Notes: generated from the sequence alone by a model not told the origin. 64,000 bases of DNA from Reticulitermes lucifugus (GCA_026260175.1 JAKCWW010000417.1:23167-87166), one strand, 5' to 3'. Shown: positions 21,626 to 34,196, counted from the stretch's first letter. Numbers and translations are program-made.

Positions 21626-24625
21626 GTAGGCTATGTGGAACTACATATCTATGCTGTAGGACAACAGGCTCTGGGGTAGGCTCAGAACTCCTTGCTTCAC
21701 GCCGAAATTACTATTGAATTATTTAATGGAATGTAATTGCGAGACAGTGAACAAACCCGGCAGAGTCTAATTGAGAACAAACTTATATAAAATTCCAAGC
21801 TTCACAGAAGCTTTTTCTTAATGAGAGAGGATTGAAATACCTTCGTAAGGAATGTATTGGTCGTTCATTTATAAATCTTACGATGAAAACGATTACTCTG
21901 TCAAGGGATGTCACTCTCAACATTTGTGTAAAGAACAGTATCCATCATATGCTTGGCAAAGGGAAATTTTGGCGAAATTATCTGGGACCAACACTGCGTA
22001 TTCCACCACAAAAGTCAACATCAGGCACACAATAAATAAATTAGAGAGAGTTGTACAATTGCCTAGACTTACTTCATCTTCTGTAGTATTTACTGAATTT
22101 GCTGAATGTGCTTCACACCTCATGGCGGTGAGAAATATATACCAGATTTCCATTGAGAAACGTCAAATTATGTAACTACTTTGGATAGGGTCTACCGGAC
22201 GGGAGGATTTTATTAAAATGTACCTAAAAAATAAATTGGATGTAACTTCGATTTAGTCGTTTGACGGCAGTGTCCATAACAGACTTGCAAACATGCTAGT
22301 GTATAGTCAGGTTCCATGTACGGCAGGTAGTGTTCTGATTAGTTGAGCGACTGTAATTTTGTAAGAGTAAAATAGGACCGTTACCACGTCGAGTGCTTTA
22401 GTCAGACCCAATTTGTATACAATAAAGTTGTTACGAACTGCAAACTGTGAAACGGTTTGTATTTCGGTTGTCATGTGGTTTCAGGTACTCTGCTAAGTAG
22501 CGTAAATTTATTGGGCAGTAAACATTAACCAAAGGGGTTTCTTGACCATTTTGTACAGCTACCTCTTACTTTAATGTGTAATCATGGCGAGATTACTTTA
22601 TCAGGCTTTTGATTCCGACTTATAAACTTAAACTTTCGGAATGTAATTTTAACAATTATTGCTAGTGAATCCCTTTTCAATATCTGCTTGAATTGCATTT
22701 GTTTCTTGTAGCTGATTGTTGAAGCTTCCATTTTGTTTGAGTGTACCTAATCTTGTAATCCTCGCTAATGGAGCCACTTTTTTTTCTGTCTGTAATCCCT
22801 TTAAAATTTCATGAGTCAATGTCCATGTAAAGGGCTTGTGCGTGCTTTAGAAAATAGTTCGTTCCTTGAAGTCAATGTAACACCACAGTCTAGTTACGAG
22901 CATATGAAACTTCATGTGTAATATTTGAATCTGATTAGCATTTCTTGTAAAATAACAGAACTATGGCTATGTTCATATACTTTTCTTTTTCCAGTTCGTT
23001 TGAAATTCATGATTTGCTTATGTACGACTATGCGTCCCTCTATTCTCTAAACGTCACACGTCAGTGCGCATTCGAGTGTAATTCAGTGTATTACTTCCGA
23101 AACCATGAAGATGTATTTAAAATATGCAATTTCTAGCGGCAAAGGGTACAGGCTGTACAGAGGAAAAACTAGACAGAATATAATTTTCTTCGCAATAAAT
23201 GCAGTCATCAGTATTATTCATCAGACTTTATTTCTCATGGGCAACTAGTCTGTGGATTTTGGTGTGACGCATGCTAAGAAATTATGCAAACAATCAAAAG
23301 AGAATATACCGATAGAGTAGAGACGGGGATTGTCACATAGGTCTGGTAATTCCTGACACCACTCTCTAGGCGATTCTGGTGCTGTAATTTTTCAAGGAAC
23401 AGCTGAATTAATTTCTGCTACCACAGAAAAGCTATTGTGGCCTTTCGCCATACTGGTAAAGTCAGTTGCGTCCAGTTACAGCCACTTTTGTGTGTTTTAA
23501 AGAAATAAAAGTTTTTACAGGCAAGCAGATCTTTTTTAAATACGCAGTTATTATTGCATTTGTCGCAGGTCAGTGTACTGCGTTCGAATGAGCTTGATTT
23601 TAACTGTTAGATGCACTGTGAGTGATATTGCTAGTGCCAATAGGTTTTGTGTAAGAACGATTCAGATTGTGGACGTGAGGTGGCCGTAAGTGTCGGATAA
23701 CAGAGGGCGGTAATGTGGGACAGTATCTGACTTTAGGCTACCTGCTACATGTCAGTTGGTCTTTCTTTTGGCAAGTCAAAGGCGTTGTTTGAAATTCAGC
23801 ACCTTAAGAAGGCTTAAATAATTTCAGTACTGGAGGGCTCACTTGGTTTGGAAGACGTTACAACCGTAAACACTCTGCAAATCCAGTAGCGTCAGGATAA
23901 ATAACACATTGTTTGGAATTTTGCGCTATGATTCTGTCTTTTCAACATAAAGACAGGACGTCAGGGTTGACAAACTTGACACGTTGTTTCTTCCAGACGT
24001 CTGCAAGTACAGGGCAAAGGATATGAGGTGTGAAGTCATGGGACAACGAAGACATGGTAAAAGCAATAGTGCCCGACATTACCAGCCACTTTTCTGAGAA
24101 GCCTGCTTTGCACTTTCTTACTCAAATCATTATATCTTTCACTATACGAGTATTTATCTTAAAAATCTCGGGCCTTTTCAGGTTACTAAATAAAGAAAAT
24201 CGGATGATATTCTGGTACAAACCACTTTAGAACAATTTTTCTGTCATACCAAAAACTTCGAAAAACGAAACTGTATCCGGCACTCCCGTCCCTTGCTCTA
24301 TGCATAGGGTAGTGTACAGTCAGTAAGACTGGTGAAGTTGTAGTCCATGTTGAGATGTATGATTCCCTACACATTCATTAACATATTATGACATTCAGTA
24401 TGGAAGTTAACTTTTATTTTAGCGTCGGTGACAGGAGAATTTTATTTTTAAAGTTGGTAATAAATATCACAAAGGTTAAAGAATTGATGTGATAAATTTC
24501 TTTCCTAGCTTGTAACGTTTGTGACATATATTATGACTGTCAATTGCAAGTAGTGAGATTATAAGCTGGAATACTGGACCACGTAGGATAATTCCGCACG
24601 ATTCTGTTAGCTTATAAATGATATA
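21626..24625. other. Unannotated non-coding DNA
   Basis: A 3-kb stretch with only short chance frames, the longest being 107 codons at 21852-22175 without a motif and overlapped by other frames on both strands. I see nothing nameable. Confidence 0.4.
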
Positions 24626-24896
24626 GGCGGCCGGGATAGAGTAATCCTTATAACAACTCGCTACGGGCTGCACGGTCAGGAGATCGAATGCCGGTGTGGT
24701 CGAGATTTTCAGGGTCCGTTTAGACCGGCACCGAGGCCTACTCTGCCTACTGTGCGACAGATCTCGGGTCTTTTCCGGGGGTAAAACGGCCGGAGCGTGG
24801 AGCTGATGACCCACCGATGTTGCGAGTTGGTTGATACTATCCCCCTGCCACCCCTCTCTGCCTGCACAAGCATCTCGTTGGGTGACCTTTACCTGT
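24626..24896 (+). mobile_element. tRNA-derived SINE, family 1, copy 3 (alternative 3' tail)
   Basis: Head GGCCGGGATAGAGTAATCC, then ACTCGCTACGGGCTGCACGG and B-box-like GAGATCGAATGCC. Body: GTCCGTTTAGACCGGCACCG and CTTTTCCGGGGGTAAAACGG. The tail is the second type: GTTGCGAGTTGGTTGATAC ... CTCTCTGCCTGCACAAGCAT ... TTGGGTGACCTTTACCTG, shared with the copy at 29.7 kb. The frame on the opposite strand (24476-24814) is a by-product. Confidence 0.85.
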
Positions 24897-26745
24897 AAAT
24901 GCCAAAGGAATATCGCAGAGCCAGAATCCTTTGGCTGGAAATGTTTAGCAAAAAGACAGATTTAGGAATGTCATAAAGACGGGTGTACACGTACGTTTAT
25001 TTCAATAATTAACACTATATAATTTATCTGTTCAAGGACGTGCTTCTTTCTCCTTAAATACCATTATAGCGGTCAAGTCTGTGTTTGTGCAAGACTATCA
25101 GTTTAGGTGTTATGTAAATTGTGTACTTGGATATGGTGGTAATCTAGTATGGAGTGCCTAGTTCTGAGCCTGTAAACATATAGACCAACTTAATTTAATG
25201 GTGAGTTCCGAATGTCGTAACACAACACTGACACGGATTACGCCGCCTGCTATTGACCTTCTGAATACGAACCGGCATTTGGTCTGGTTGTAGCCTAGAA
25301 ACGGGATCTATCAATTTTTTTGACAGATTCACTCAAGTAAGCCGCTTTATGACATAAGAAAGATGCTACTCAATCCATCAAGACGCTGTTGAGGACTTCT
25401 TAGTGTTAAGTACCTTTTTCGCTCGTTAAGATGTTTAAGCTCTGTTATCTGAGAAGGTAGTAAATCGTATCTTCTGCTTCAGGAATTTATGCTGCCGTTT
25501 CCAGAGTTTAAACCGCAAGTTTCGTAACATTTGAGAACACAAAATTTTTCAGTAAAAGGAATGAATTTTGTCTGCTCTTAGAGTCTTTAAATGTAGGTCT
25601 TAAAACCCCCATAAATGAAAGCAGGTTGTTACGAAGTCCTGTTACGTTTTACGCCTAACCGTGAACTTGATAATTGTGTAATAAATGTGTTCAAGCACAT
25701 GTAGGGAGGACATGTACTCCGTTTATTTGCCTATATAGTGGCTGCGTTAAGCCCACGCTATTACGGCGCCAAAAGAAGTCTTTATTCTTATTCATTTTAA
25801 AGAAAACATAGGAATATGTGTGGCATAAAAATCACAGTGTAAGCCAGTACTTCCCTCTAGGAGCTGACGCTTACTGTGACTAAGCCTATTGTGATGTACT
25901 TTTACTGCATTTCAAGACATGTGGGTGTCTGCGAGTTTCAAAGAAAGGAGGCTAGAAGGAGGTAAAAAAGGAGCTGTACATCCGCTTGTGGTTGGTCTAC
26001 AGAGGCTGTAGGCGCAAGTCGTACATTCATCTGCCACCACTCTTGGTGCATGCGCCCTTGTTATGCAGCGTGTGCTGCACATTGTCCTGTGTATTCTAGA
26101 TGGATGAAAGCGAGAGGAAATAGAGAGTTGCCTTGTTTGTTGCGGAGTTGTAATGAGAGAACAGGGATTAATTACTGCACGCTACACTGCAAATGCACAG
26201 TGTATGCCGGAACTCCAATTTGACCTCTGCTGCTGAAGATACGTTTATTTTTGGACTTCTGAAAGAGAAATACTGTTACTTGGAAACCATTTTAAGGCCA
26301 GCTTACACATATTCGCCCATCCATATCTTGATTCTATTACTGATATAATACATATCACGTCATTGATGCTAACACAGTTCGAAGTGCGTATATTGTCGCT
26401 ATCTCCACGGAACAGAGTCCTCCATGATGACCTAATAATTTTACCTACGATGAAACCCCGAATTTCTACTCGATTCTTGAAAAAACCAGTCATCTAACCC
26501 TATCTTGAGCCAGTTGAAACCAGCCTGTATTCTCACACTTTATTCCTGGAAATTCCGTTTTAATACCACCGTATCATCTACGCATGTCTTCCATGCAGTT
26601 TCTGACGAAATTATTACATATATTTCTTAGCCGTTGCATGCAGACTGTATTTCCTGGCCTTTTATTCTATTTGACTTGAATATCCTTAAACATTTAAAAA
26701 TTAGTGCAAATTATGAAAGTCCAAAATCTCGTAAGGTATAAAAAT
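24897..26745. other. Unannotated non-coding DNA
   Basis: No gene or nameable repeat seen. An 82-codon minus-strand frame at 26245-26493 has no motif. Confidence 0.4.
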
Positions 26746-26789
26746 CAATATTTCCTATTAGGATAAAACACAACTTATATTCTTTTTAG

Positions 26790-26841
26790 GTACAAACAGC
26801 TACATATTTCGGCTAATCAGATAGCCATTATCGGGCTGTAC
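26790..26841 (-). ncRNA. Hammerhead ribozyme-like motif 5 (left arm, antisense, degenerate)
   Basis: The minus strand reads GTACAGC-CCGATAA-T-GGCTA...TAGCC-GAAA-TAT-GTA-GCTGTTTGTAC. Helix I has CAGC/GCTG next to the core and GTAC/GTAC further out. Helix II and GAAA are sound and GTA is a permitted triplet. The CUGANGA core has two substitutions (CCGATAA), so it is predicted inactive. Confidence 0.5.
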
Positions 26842-27193
26842 ACATAAGAATATAAAAAATAAAATTTACAGCTGCAGTTTAGTTAGACTTGGAAGTGTAT
26901 GAGACGTGTCTAAACTAGAATCCTATAACAAATTTATATACAGAAAACTATATTAATTTAAAATTAAATTCACATCACATGTGCTACTTTTTTGATAAAA
27001 AGTATCTCAACACAACATGAATATTCATATCTCATAATTCACTCTATTTATAAGCATCAGGTAACGCTTATATGTTTGTAGCTGTGAACGTTTATATAAT
27101 TTTATACTTTGCAGTAGAATGAAAACATACATAAAGACTAAGTTCTCAACCTAATAAATTTCAGCTGCAAATTTTACTTTTTATCTTCTTGCG

Positions 27194-27250
27194 AGTACTG
27201 CTTGATGATGACGGTCCTCTGATTTACCGAAACATGAAGCTGTTTGTACC
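27194..27250 (+). ncRNA. Hammerhead ribozyme-like motif 6 (right arm, degenerate)
   Basis: Plus strand: GTAC-TGC-TTGATGA-TGACGGTC...TTTACC-GAAAC-AT-GAA-GCTGTTTGTACC. GAAAC and the GCTGTTTGTACC side of helix I match motif 5. The core is TTGATGA instead of CTGATGA, and the pairing of helix II is poor. Probably an inactive relic. Confidence 0.4.
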
Positions 27251-27832
27251 TAAAGAATACATGTTCTCTTTGACGAATTGTAAGTTGGTTTTTATCTATG
27301 TATCTGAAACACAACGGCAATAAATAACCTTAATATAACAGTTCATAAAATATAATAACCACAAAACATCCTATTTTGTATGCCGTAGAGACATATCACA
27401 GCTAATGGTATAAGCAACACCTAGTTCATGTTCTCCTTTCAGCGAAGGATACAAAAACGATGCAGAAATAAAGTAATGATCAAAGTAAGCCGCGTCTGAT
27501 TTTGAATGATCACATTTTGTTATGGAGGAGAGCCTGTGATTGTTGTTGTTTGTATCATAGAAAAAATCTTCTTTATCTATCTCACTCAATCTCACGATCC
27601 ACCTGACACACGCCGGTTATCAAAGCAAATCATCCATAATCCTTGTACATTCCATGCGGACTTATAAGCATGTAGCCTGTCTCAAGAGACGTGTGTTTTT
27701 AGCCACTTGTATTTCTTATTTTACTGAAACTTAGGGGATGAGGGATATATTGTCTCAGTAGCTCCTATCATGCGAGACTCTCCTACCCAAGGTGTGATAA
27801 ATGTTTATATATTATCCGAAATATGTTCAACA

Positions 27833-28126
27833 GGCGCCTGGATAGAATAGTCAGTATAGGGACTAAGCTACAAGCCGGATGGTCCGGGGTTAAAAATCTG
27901 GCAGGAACTAAAGCTTTATATTTTCGCCAACATGTTCAGACAGGCTCCGGGTCTCACTCAGCCTGCTACTCAATGGGTACCGGGACCTTTGCTGAAAGTT
28001 TAAAATGGCAGAGGAGTCAGCTCGACCACTCATCTCCATCTAGTATCGAGGTTAAGAATGAATGGAGCTAGACTTCCACTCCCCTTATAAGACATCATGG
28101 CGTGTCTAGGGACAACTTCACTTTTA
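27833..28126 (+). mobile_element. tRNA-derived SINE, family 1, copy 4
   Basis: Head GCGCCTGGATAGAATAGTC, then GCCGGATGGTCCGGGGTT (B-box degraded to GGGGTTAAAAATC), body CTACTCAATGGGTACCGGGAC, tail GAGGTTAAGAATGAATGGAGC ... GACATCATGGCGTGTCTAGGGACAACTTCACTTTTATT. Full length but diverged, tail subtype CATGGCGTGT. The 82-codon frame 27823-28071 is part of it and not a gene. Confidence 0.82.
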
Positions 28127-28559
28127 TTATGCTTTTACTGTACTTAAAGCTACTGCGAATCTTTTCAACCTGAACAGAAGTTCGAAGGTTCTCACATCTT
28201 GCATTTCCTTGCACATTGCACATTGGTATGTGCTTCACTGTTGTTCTAGTCAGTGGGAATATTTCAGATTCCTTACGGCACCCCTGTCCATTTGACTTAA
28301 GTGGTAACGCTTCTGACGGGTATTTGGTGGATTCCCTTTTCTAATCTGGGCAGCAACACCGACTTTTCTGACTGAAGTATTTCGTGGTTTTCTTCGGTTT
28401 CATCAAGCAGAAAGCAGGGTTGTGCCTTATATTAGGCCACGATCTCTTCCCTCATTAGTATTTACAGCTCATCCACTAGTCATTGTACTCCTTCGACGCC
28501 ACATGGTAGAAGCTCCTGACAGCATCGTTAAATAAACCATAAATAAAAATATTACTGTC

Positions 28560-28776
28560 TTCTGGGATTTGACGCCCTGCAATCTAGTAGAGGTTTACCG
28601 CCATTTCGGTGGAACCTGCTGGTTGCATCTTCTGGGTAGAATAACAAACTTTTCTACCCTGAATATTAAGGCATCAGGTTCTTCTGAAATGTCGCAAAAT
28701 ATACGACAGACTAAAAGGTTTTACATTCCAGAAGACGATAATAGCCTCTTCATAGCCATTACCGTAAGAATCTGAA
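28560..28776 (+). repeat. Dispersed repeat reading VEVYRHFGGTCWLHLLGR (decayed)
   Basis: A frame reads TPCNLVEVYRHFGGTCWLHLLGR, then RFYIPEDDNS and ITVRI at the end. I remember this word order (PCxLVEVYRRFxGTxxLHLQGR ... VRTSNL) as a very common repeat-derived 'protein' in cockroach and termite genome annotations. It is not a known functional protein family. The element type is unknown to me. Confidence 0.5.
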
Positions 28777-29743
28777 ATTTTGCTAGCCATAAATAAATAG
28801 ACTACGTAGTACTTGATTTTGTAATGAATTCTGTATAATTGTTAACTTATAGTGTCACGTTATGTCGGTTCTTTTATGGGTGCAATACCAAATTATACAG
28901 GAAAACATATGGACATAATTGGGGCCACTACTAAACGAGGCAGGATGTGGCTTAGCCACAAACTTCCTGATATGCAGATCACTTTTCATTATTGGGACAG
29001 AAATTAAGGATTGTACGACGTGTGAGAGAGGTTCGGCTTTGTAGGCTTTGGAATTAACGTTGATTTGCCTGCTGATGCCAGTGCCACAAACTAACTACTG
29101 ACTGAAACATTGCTCGACACATGAATCTCAGTGTCAGAAAATTTGCGTTGCTCAAAAATTATATAATTGATAGAACTTTGGGTTTGTATCTCAAAATAAA
29201 TCAGTGTTAACTTAATGTGAATTTAGGTATTGTTTCGAATCAAACATCAATTTATTTTTGGAATGAAATATCGAATTCAGAACACATGATTTGCTTGGGC
29301 GCCTGTCAAACCGTAAATATATCAATACCGAGCACTTCGAATTGTGATTACATGGTATCTGGACTTTGTGCATCATCTTATTATTCCGAACTGAACACAA
29401 AGTTTTGGAAATAGGATCTGTTGTCTCTTTCAGGGAAAAATGTGGGGAGGCGCCAACTCAGTTGGTTCCGGCTGAAAGAGTTGTTTTGAACCACTCGGGC
29501 CCAGTGTATGAAACATTCTGTCCAGTTCAGAATACTTAATGCTGCACAAGTTCAGAAACTAAACAATCACAAATGCAATATGCTCCTCTCAGAGCCCTTG
29601 AGTGCTGAAGCAATTCGGTGTGAAAGTAATACTCGAGACGTGCGTTGTGGAGGTATGCGGTTCGAATACGAACACGTTCTCCGATGATTGTAGTGGATTT
29701 CCTCAGTCCCTTTACAAGAATCTCGGTATAGTAATTTTAAATG

Positions 29744-30010
29744 ACGACCGGGATAGCGTAGTTGGTACAACGGCTCGCTACGGGCTGGACGGTCCAGGGA
29801 TCACATCCCGGCGGGGGCGAAATTTCCCTGCCGTCCAGATCGACCCCGATACCCACCCAGCCTCCTGTACAGTGGGTACTGGGCCTTTTCCGGAGATAAA
29901 GCGGCCGCAGCGTGGTGCCTCCTAGTGCCGGGTTGCGAATGGGTTGGACCTATGTCTCCGCCTCCCATCTGTGCCTGCATAGGCATGTCATTGGGTGACC
30001 TTTACCTTTC
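29744..30010 (+). mobile_element. tRNA-derived SINE, family 1, copy 5 (alternative 3' tail)
   Basis: Well-preserved head GACCGGGATAGCGTAGTTGG with A-box TAGCGTAGTTGG, ACGGCTCGCTACGGGCTGG and B-box-like GGGATCACATCC. Body ACAGTGGGTACTGGGCC and GATAAAGCGGCCGCAGCG. The tail is the second type, GTTGCGAATGGGTTGGACC ... CATCTGTGCCTGCATAGGCA ... TTGGGTGACCTTTACC, shared only with the 24.6-kb copy. Overlapping 61- to 107-codon frames are not genes. Confidence 0.88.
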
Positions 30011-32000
30011 TACTTGGAAACAGGCCACAACTGCCTCTCTTCCCTTCATTAATCGCTATTTAGTCTCTGCTGTGTCCTCAGGATCGTTGAAAGACCTGTG
30101 TTTCAATCTTCTCCGACGTTTAGCACTCTTTATGATGTTTAGCGCAACTGTATTCAAAATGAAAGCTACACAGTATTACATAGCCTACTTGTATAAAAAT
30201 CGCTCATAAATGATGGACTTTGTTTCAGGAATAAGATATGTAATATACAAACTGGATTAATGTGGCTATAATTTGGGACTTTATCATGTTCCAAAACTAA
30301 TGTACTTTTGAGCTCAATGTAGGAGTTGTAAAAGAAACTACAAGCAATTACATTATCTTATAATTTTTTTAATATATAAGGTATACTGTAAAAACATAAC
30401 CATTTATGAAATTGAAATGTGATCTAAAGAAATATGGAAGAACCATATTTGACAATTCTAAGAGGGATATTCATAGTTGCCAGAAATAGTGCAGGAAATA
30501 AAATATCTGTTGATATATATGTCACAATATACGGCTGGTATTAAAATTGAAGGAACTACAACTTACAGTGCGATATGAAGGAACCATGTAAATATAGTGA
30601 ATAAAAACACGTGGTCGAAAGTAGAGTGGAATTATTAACGTACAGGACAAAGAATAGGACAACACGAACAAGACGTCTTTGAGCCCGTTACGTATATTAA
30701 ATTTTGTAATCCTTAAAATCGAGAAAGATTGAATTTAAAATGTTATTCATGTGGGATGAATTTTTAATACTTTAATCCATAAGTCAAATATTATCTTAAT
30801 TTAATGAAACTAATTGTTCTGGTGAGTGGGGCAATCATGTGCCACTAATTACCTCCAGTGAGGCTGTCATTTCGAGGCGACACGAAGCTAAATTCCCCAC
30901 TCATGTGCAGTGCCGTGTTCTCTAAATGAACTGAATATTTATGGAGCTAGTTTCTGGCTTGCATATTCAAGGGAAATGAACGGAAGGTTTGGAATCTATT
31001 TGAATGTGTTTATCTGACGGAGCAGCGAATCTCGGGGAAGAGAGAGAGGGTAGCTGGCTGGATTGGCTGACGAAACCTGCACTAATTTTTCTATCCTTAC
31101 AGTAATTCACTTCCGTTACGAGGGATGTTAATTCGAATACCTCTTTGGAATTCAGGCCTTAAAAATAAATAAAGTATTTCAGTTGCATCTGTTTGTACAT
31201 AGAAGTTATAAGTCATTTCATACTATAAATATTCTATCTAGTCTTGCTTCGCAGGAAGTCAAATTTTTGTTCTCAAAGGAAAAGTCATTGGTTGCTCGTA
31301 CATTTTACAAAGATTCGAAAAAATAAACTTTATCATTTATGGAATATTATATGTGTAATTCTCATAGTTGGGTTTACGTATAAGTTTAAACATTGCTTTA
31401 CGATACGGAAACTTATATCACACGTTTTAGAGTTAAAAATTCATTACATTATTAAAATGCAGTTTGTTGGGCCTTTGAAGGCCACTTTGATTAAAATATC
31501 AGTTAATGACTTTTTTATAACACGAAATTAATATTCTAACTGACAAAGTTTCTGCATTTCCTGCGTCCTATAAAAAATTACAAAATAATGATTTTCTTCT
31601 ATGGCATTACAAATTCAATATTCATGGTTATCCTAGTCTTCAACCGTGACAGAAGAATATATTTCGTTAAAAATAATTTAAAAAGCATACTTGCAGTATT
31701 AAATCAGCCGTTGAAAGAAAGGTGGTGTAAGTCACTCAAGAAAAATGAGGCAAGTGCTTATACAGTGTCATAACCCTGAGATCTATGAACAGAAAAATGG
31801 TGTGAGTTGTAATTACATATTTACCCTTACAGCTCAGCTTATATCAATACCGGGCAACAAAATTCCTATCGTGTTGACAGCCAAAGAGTCAAACGTTTAC
31901 CAAATGAAACAAACATGACTCATGTCACTTTACCTTCCATTGACTCAAATTTGAAATAATGGCAACATTATTCAGTGTAACACAAATATTTTATTTCTTG
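30011..32000. other. Unannotated AT-rich DNA
   Basis: No gene or nameable repeat seen. The 95-codon frame at 31244-31531 is lysine-, isoleucine- and phenylalanine-rich and shows no motif. Confidence 0.4.
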
Positions 32001-32016
32001 ACACAATTGATAAATG

Positions 32017-32058
32017 TACGTGATTCGGCTAATTATACGCCATTCTCCGGCTATAAGT
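32017..32058 (-). ncRNA. Hammerhead-like relic 7 (antisense, weak)
   Basis: Minus strand: CCGGAGA-A-TGGCGTATAATTAGCC-GAATCACGTA. It has the position and spacing of the family (core, GGC...GCC hairpin, GAA, then CGTA), but the core is CCGGAGA and GAAA is GAAT. It resembles the inverted copy at 32848. Confidence 0.3.
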
Positions 32059-32847
32059 AATTAAAAAGAACTACACAACATGTTTATAAATGCAAAACTT
32101 TTAGATATTTTTCACATGGCGTCCTTTCTTCTTGAGTTTATAATGTCCATTACATCTATAAACGGACTACCAAGAACAAACAACCACTAAAACTATAAAC
32201 GTATTGTATATTCTGATAAAGGTTTTGAGACAATAATACAATACACTACTGTGCAGGTCTGAAGACATTATTCCTGTAAAAAAAACAACTTGACTGCTAG
32301 AGTTGGCATTGAGACACACGAGAGGGCCTACAGTAACGTACAGAACTCCGTTTCCAATCAGTAAGCCATATAATGGAGAAAGTGAAAGTGAAATTTAAAG
32401 CGACAGTGCAAGTGATTTACGTAAAGGAAACTGTTATACAAGTAAGTCTCGTTTATTTAATAATGCCAACTCTTTCCAATTACTATCTAAATAGCCATAT
32501 ACCATCACAACGCCAATATTTATATTACACATTAGACACCATCATAATTACCAATGGTCAACAAAACAAGAAGAGAGGCCTCATACACAAGAACTATACT
32601 TTACAAGTAGAAGGATCTTATGGATAAATTTCCACGCACAAGTTAATGACTACACTACGTCTAAAAAATGCTTAATTTTAATTTTAATTTTAGTTTCAAC
32701 ATATTTTAAACACGAATGAAAAAGGATGCACGGCTACCTTAAACCATCGTACTTAAAATATTACGCTCTTTATGTAACAAGTTGAGCACAATCTTGATTT
32801 TATCTGTCTATGTAACTTGTAATATATGTTGCATTTACTTTTTAATT

Positions 32848-32898
32848 ACGTACATCCTGAAGATATTGCATAGTTAGCAAAACATGTAGCTGTATCAA
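32848..32898 (+). ncRNA. Hammerhead-like motif 8 (G12 lost)
   Basis: Plus strand: CTGAAGA core (32857-32863), a weak TTGC...GCAA helix II, then AAAACATGTA in place of GAAAC-AT-GTA, followed by GCTGTATC. The palindromic ACATGT of helix III is kept. Loss of the conserved G of GAAA suggests it is inactive. Confidence 0.4.
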
Positions 32899-33980
32899 CT
32901 GTTTATAAATGCAATAGTTGTGCTTAACTGAATACTGTTGCCATTATTGATACTACGCACACCGTGATGAACAGTATAAAGATTATCAAATTTTAAACAT
33001 TATCAGGAAAACGTGTAAGATAAAGACAAAACCAGAAGATGGAAGCGAAAAATTCCTCCGTAAAGTTGATAGCTATTGCCCAACTTACGCTTTATCACAT
33101 TCCAGGAGACCGTAGTCTTAATATCCATAGCCGTGGGAACATTAAATCTTGAAGAAAAACAAGGTTCGTAAAGAACAACATCATTGAGAAAGAAATCTGA
33201 AAGTCCCAAAACAAGGAGAATATATTCAAAAATATTCAGCGTGCTGGTATAAAATATTATGTAAAGAGGGCTCTAATACCAATAAATAGGCAATGCTCTG
33301 CTTTACGTAATTAATAATAAAAGACGATGAAAGACGCTTGATGTTTTATGTTGGAACATTTCGAGTCACAATGATCATCCTGCAAATCGACTTTTTATTG
33401 ATAAATACCAACATACAAACGCGAGGCTTTGTCACACCATTGTGCTTCTATTTGTTCATCCCGAAGGTCGTTATTCTGACTATGGTATTTGAGTTTGTTT
33501 GATGACCTGAACCCTACAAGTATTGGAAATTCTGTCCTCTTATTTGGACCTTCCATTATTCCAAATGAGGCTATCATTTCAACGCTGTTACAATAGTAGT
33601 AGTCTCATGGACTCTGTCCTAAAGGTACAATTCACTGTATAAAGTAACTTGATGAGCCCATCTGTAATGACGATCTCTTAGGCGAGCACGATATTTCAGT
33701 ACTCATCAGGGACTTGTTTTCCTATAATGTATTTCAAAAGACCAGAAGCGTTACTGTAGGGTTAATAGAACACAGGCCTGTAGGAATGTGTGATACATGA
33801 AATAATGTTTTGTACTTGTTTCGTATCAACTATAGAAATTTTTTTCACAATTCGCAATACTCCATTTGTTATAAATGTTTGTTAATGCTCTCAGGATGAA
33901 TGACTAGAGGCAAGTTTAAAATTCGTGAATCAGTTGTCCTACACGCTGACATAAATGTGTAAAATAAAATCGAAACCCTC

Positions 33981-34196
33981 TTGAGAGTTTGGGTTCTCAC
34001 GGCGGTCAGTATGGTCTTGTCGGGCGTGACACAGTGTAGCTCTTCAGATCGACACCCATTTTTCCCAGTTTCCCTCTATCTTCACAGTAGAAAACGGCAG
34101 TTGTTATTTCGTTCGACACGTTGTTCCTTATCTGCCACATTACACCCCACATTACAAAAGACCGTGTCCTTGACGATGGACTTCACTGTGTGCTCT
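33981..34196 (+). repeat. Dispersed repeat reading MRVWVLTAVSM (decayed)
   Basis: The frame starts MRVWVLTAVSMVLSGVTQC, then ends TLHPTLQKTVSLTMD. I remember 'VRVWVLTAVSMK' followed by 'xVTxCSLVDxYxRF' as the start of the same repeat superfamily as the fragment at 28560; here the central VEVYRRF words have been lost. Not a gene in my view. Confidence 0.4.

Larger units (their letters stand above)
26750..27295. mobile_element. Foldback element, about 545 bp, with a hammerhead-like motif at each end
   Basis: The left arm contains TATTCTTTTTAGGTACAAACAGC and, reversed, the right arm contains TATTCTTTAGGTACAAACAGC, each continuing into a TTTCGG hammerhead segment. Similarity covers roughly 70 bp per arm. 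Unlike the compact 16.5-kb foldback, the arms are separated by about 400 bp of AT-rich DNA without coding capacity. The hammerhead-like motifs lie on opposite strands and point outward. Confidence 0.6.

Noticed and set aside
29755-29815. tRNA-like sequence with A and B boxes, as a possible tRNA gene
   Set aside because: It is the head of a SINE; the acceptor stem and the anticodon arm of a real tRNA cannot be formed. The same holds for the other SINE heads.
33345-33390. Minus-strand GATGATCATTGTGACTCGAAATG, reminiscent of the same motif
   Set aside because: The core is damaged (CAGGATGA) and I could not pair helix I or III.
33669-33712. Minus-strand CCCTGATGAGTACTGAAATATCGTGC, which resembles a hammerhead core plus GAAA
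   Set aside because: Only five bases lie between the core and GAAA, too few for helix II, so it cannot fold as a hammerhead. It might be a deleted relic.
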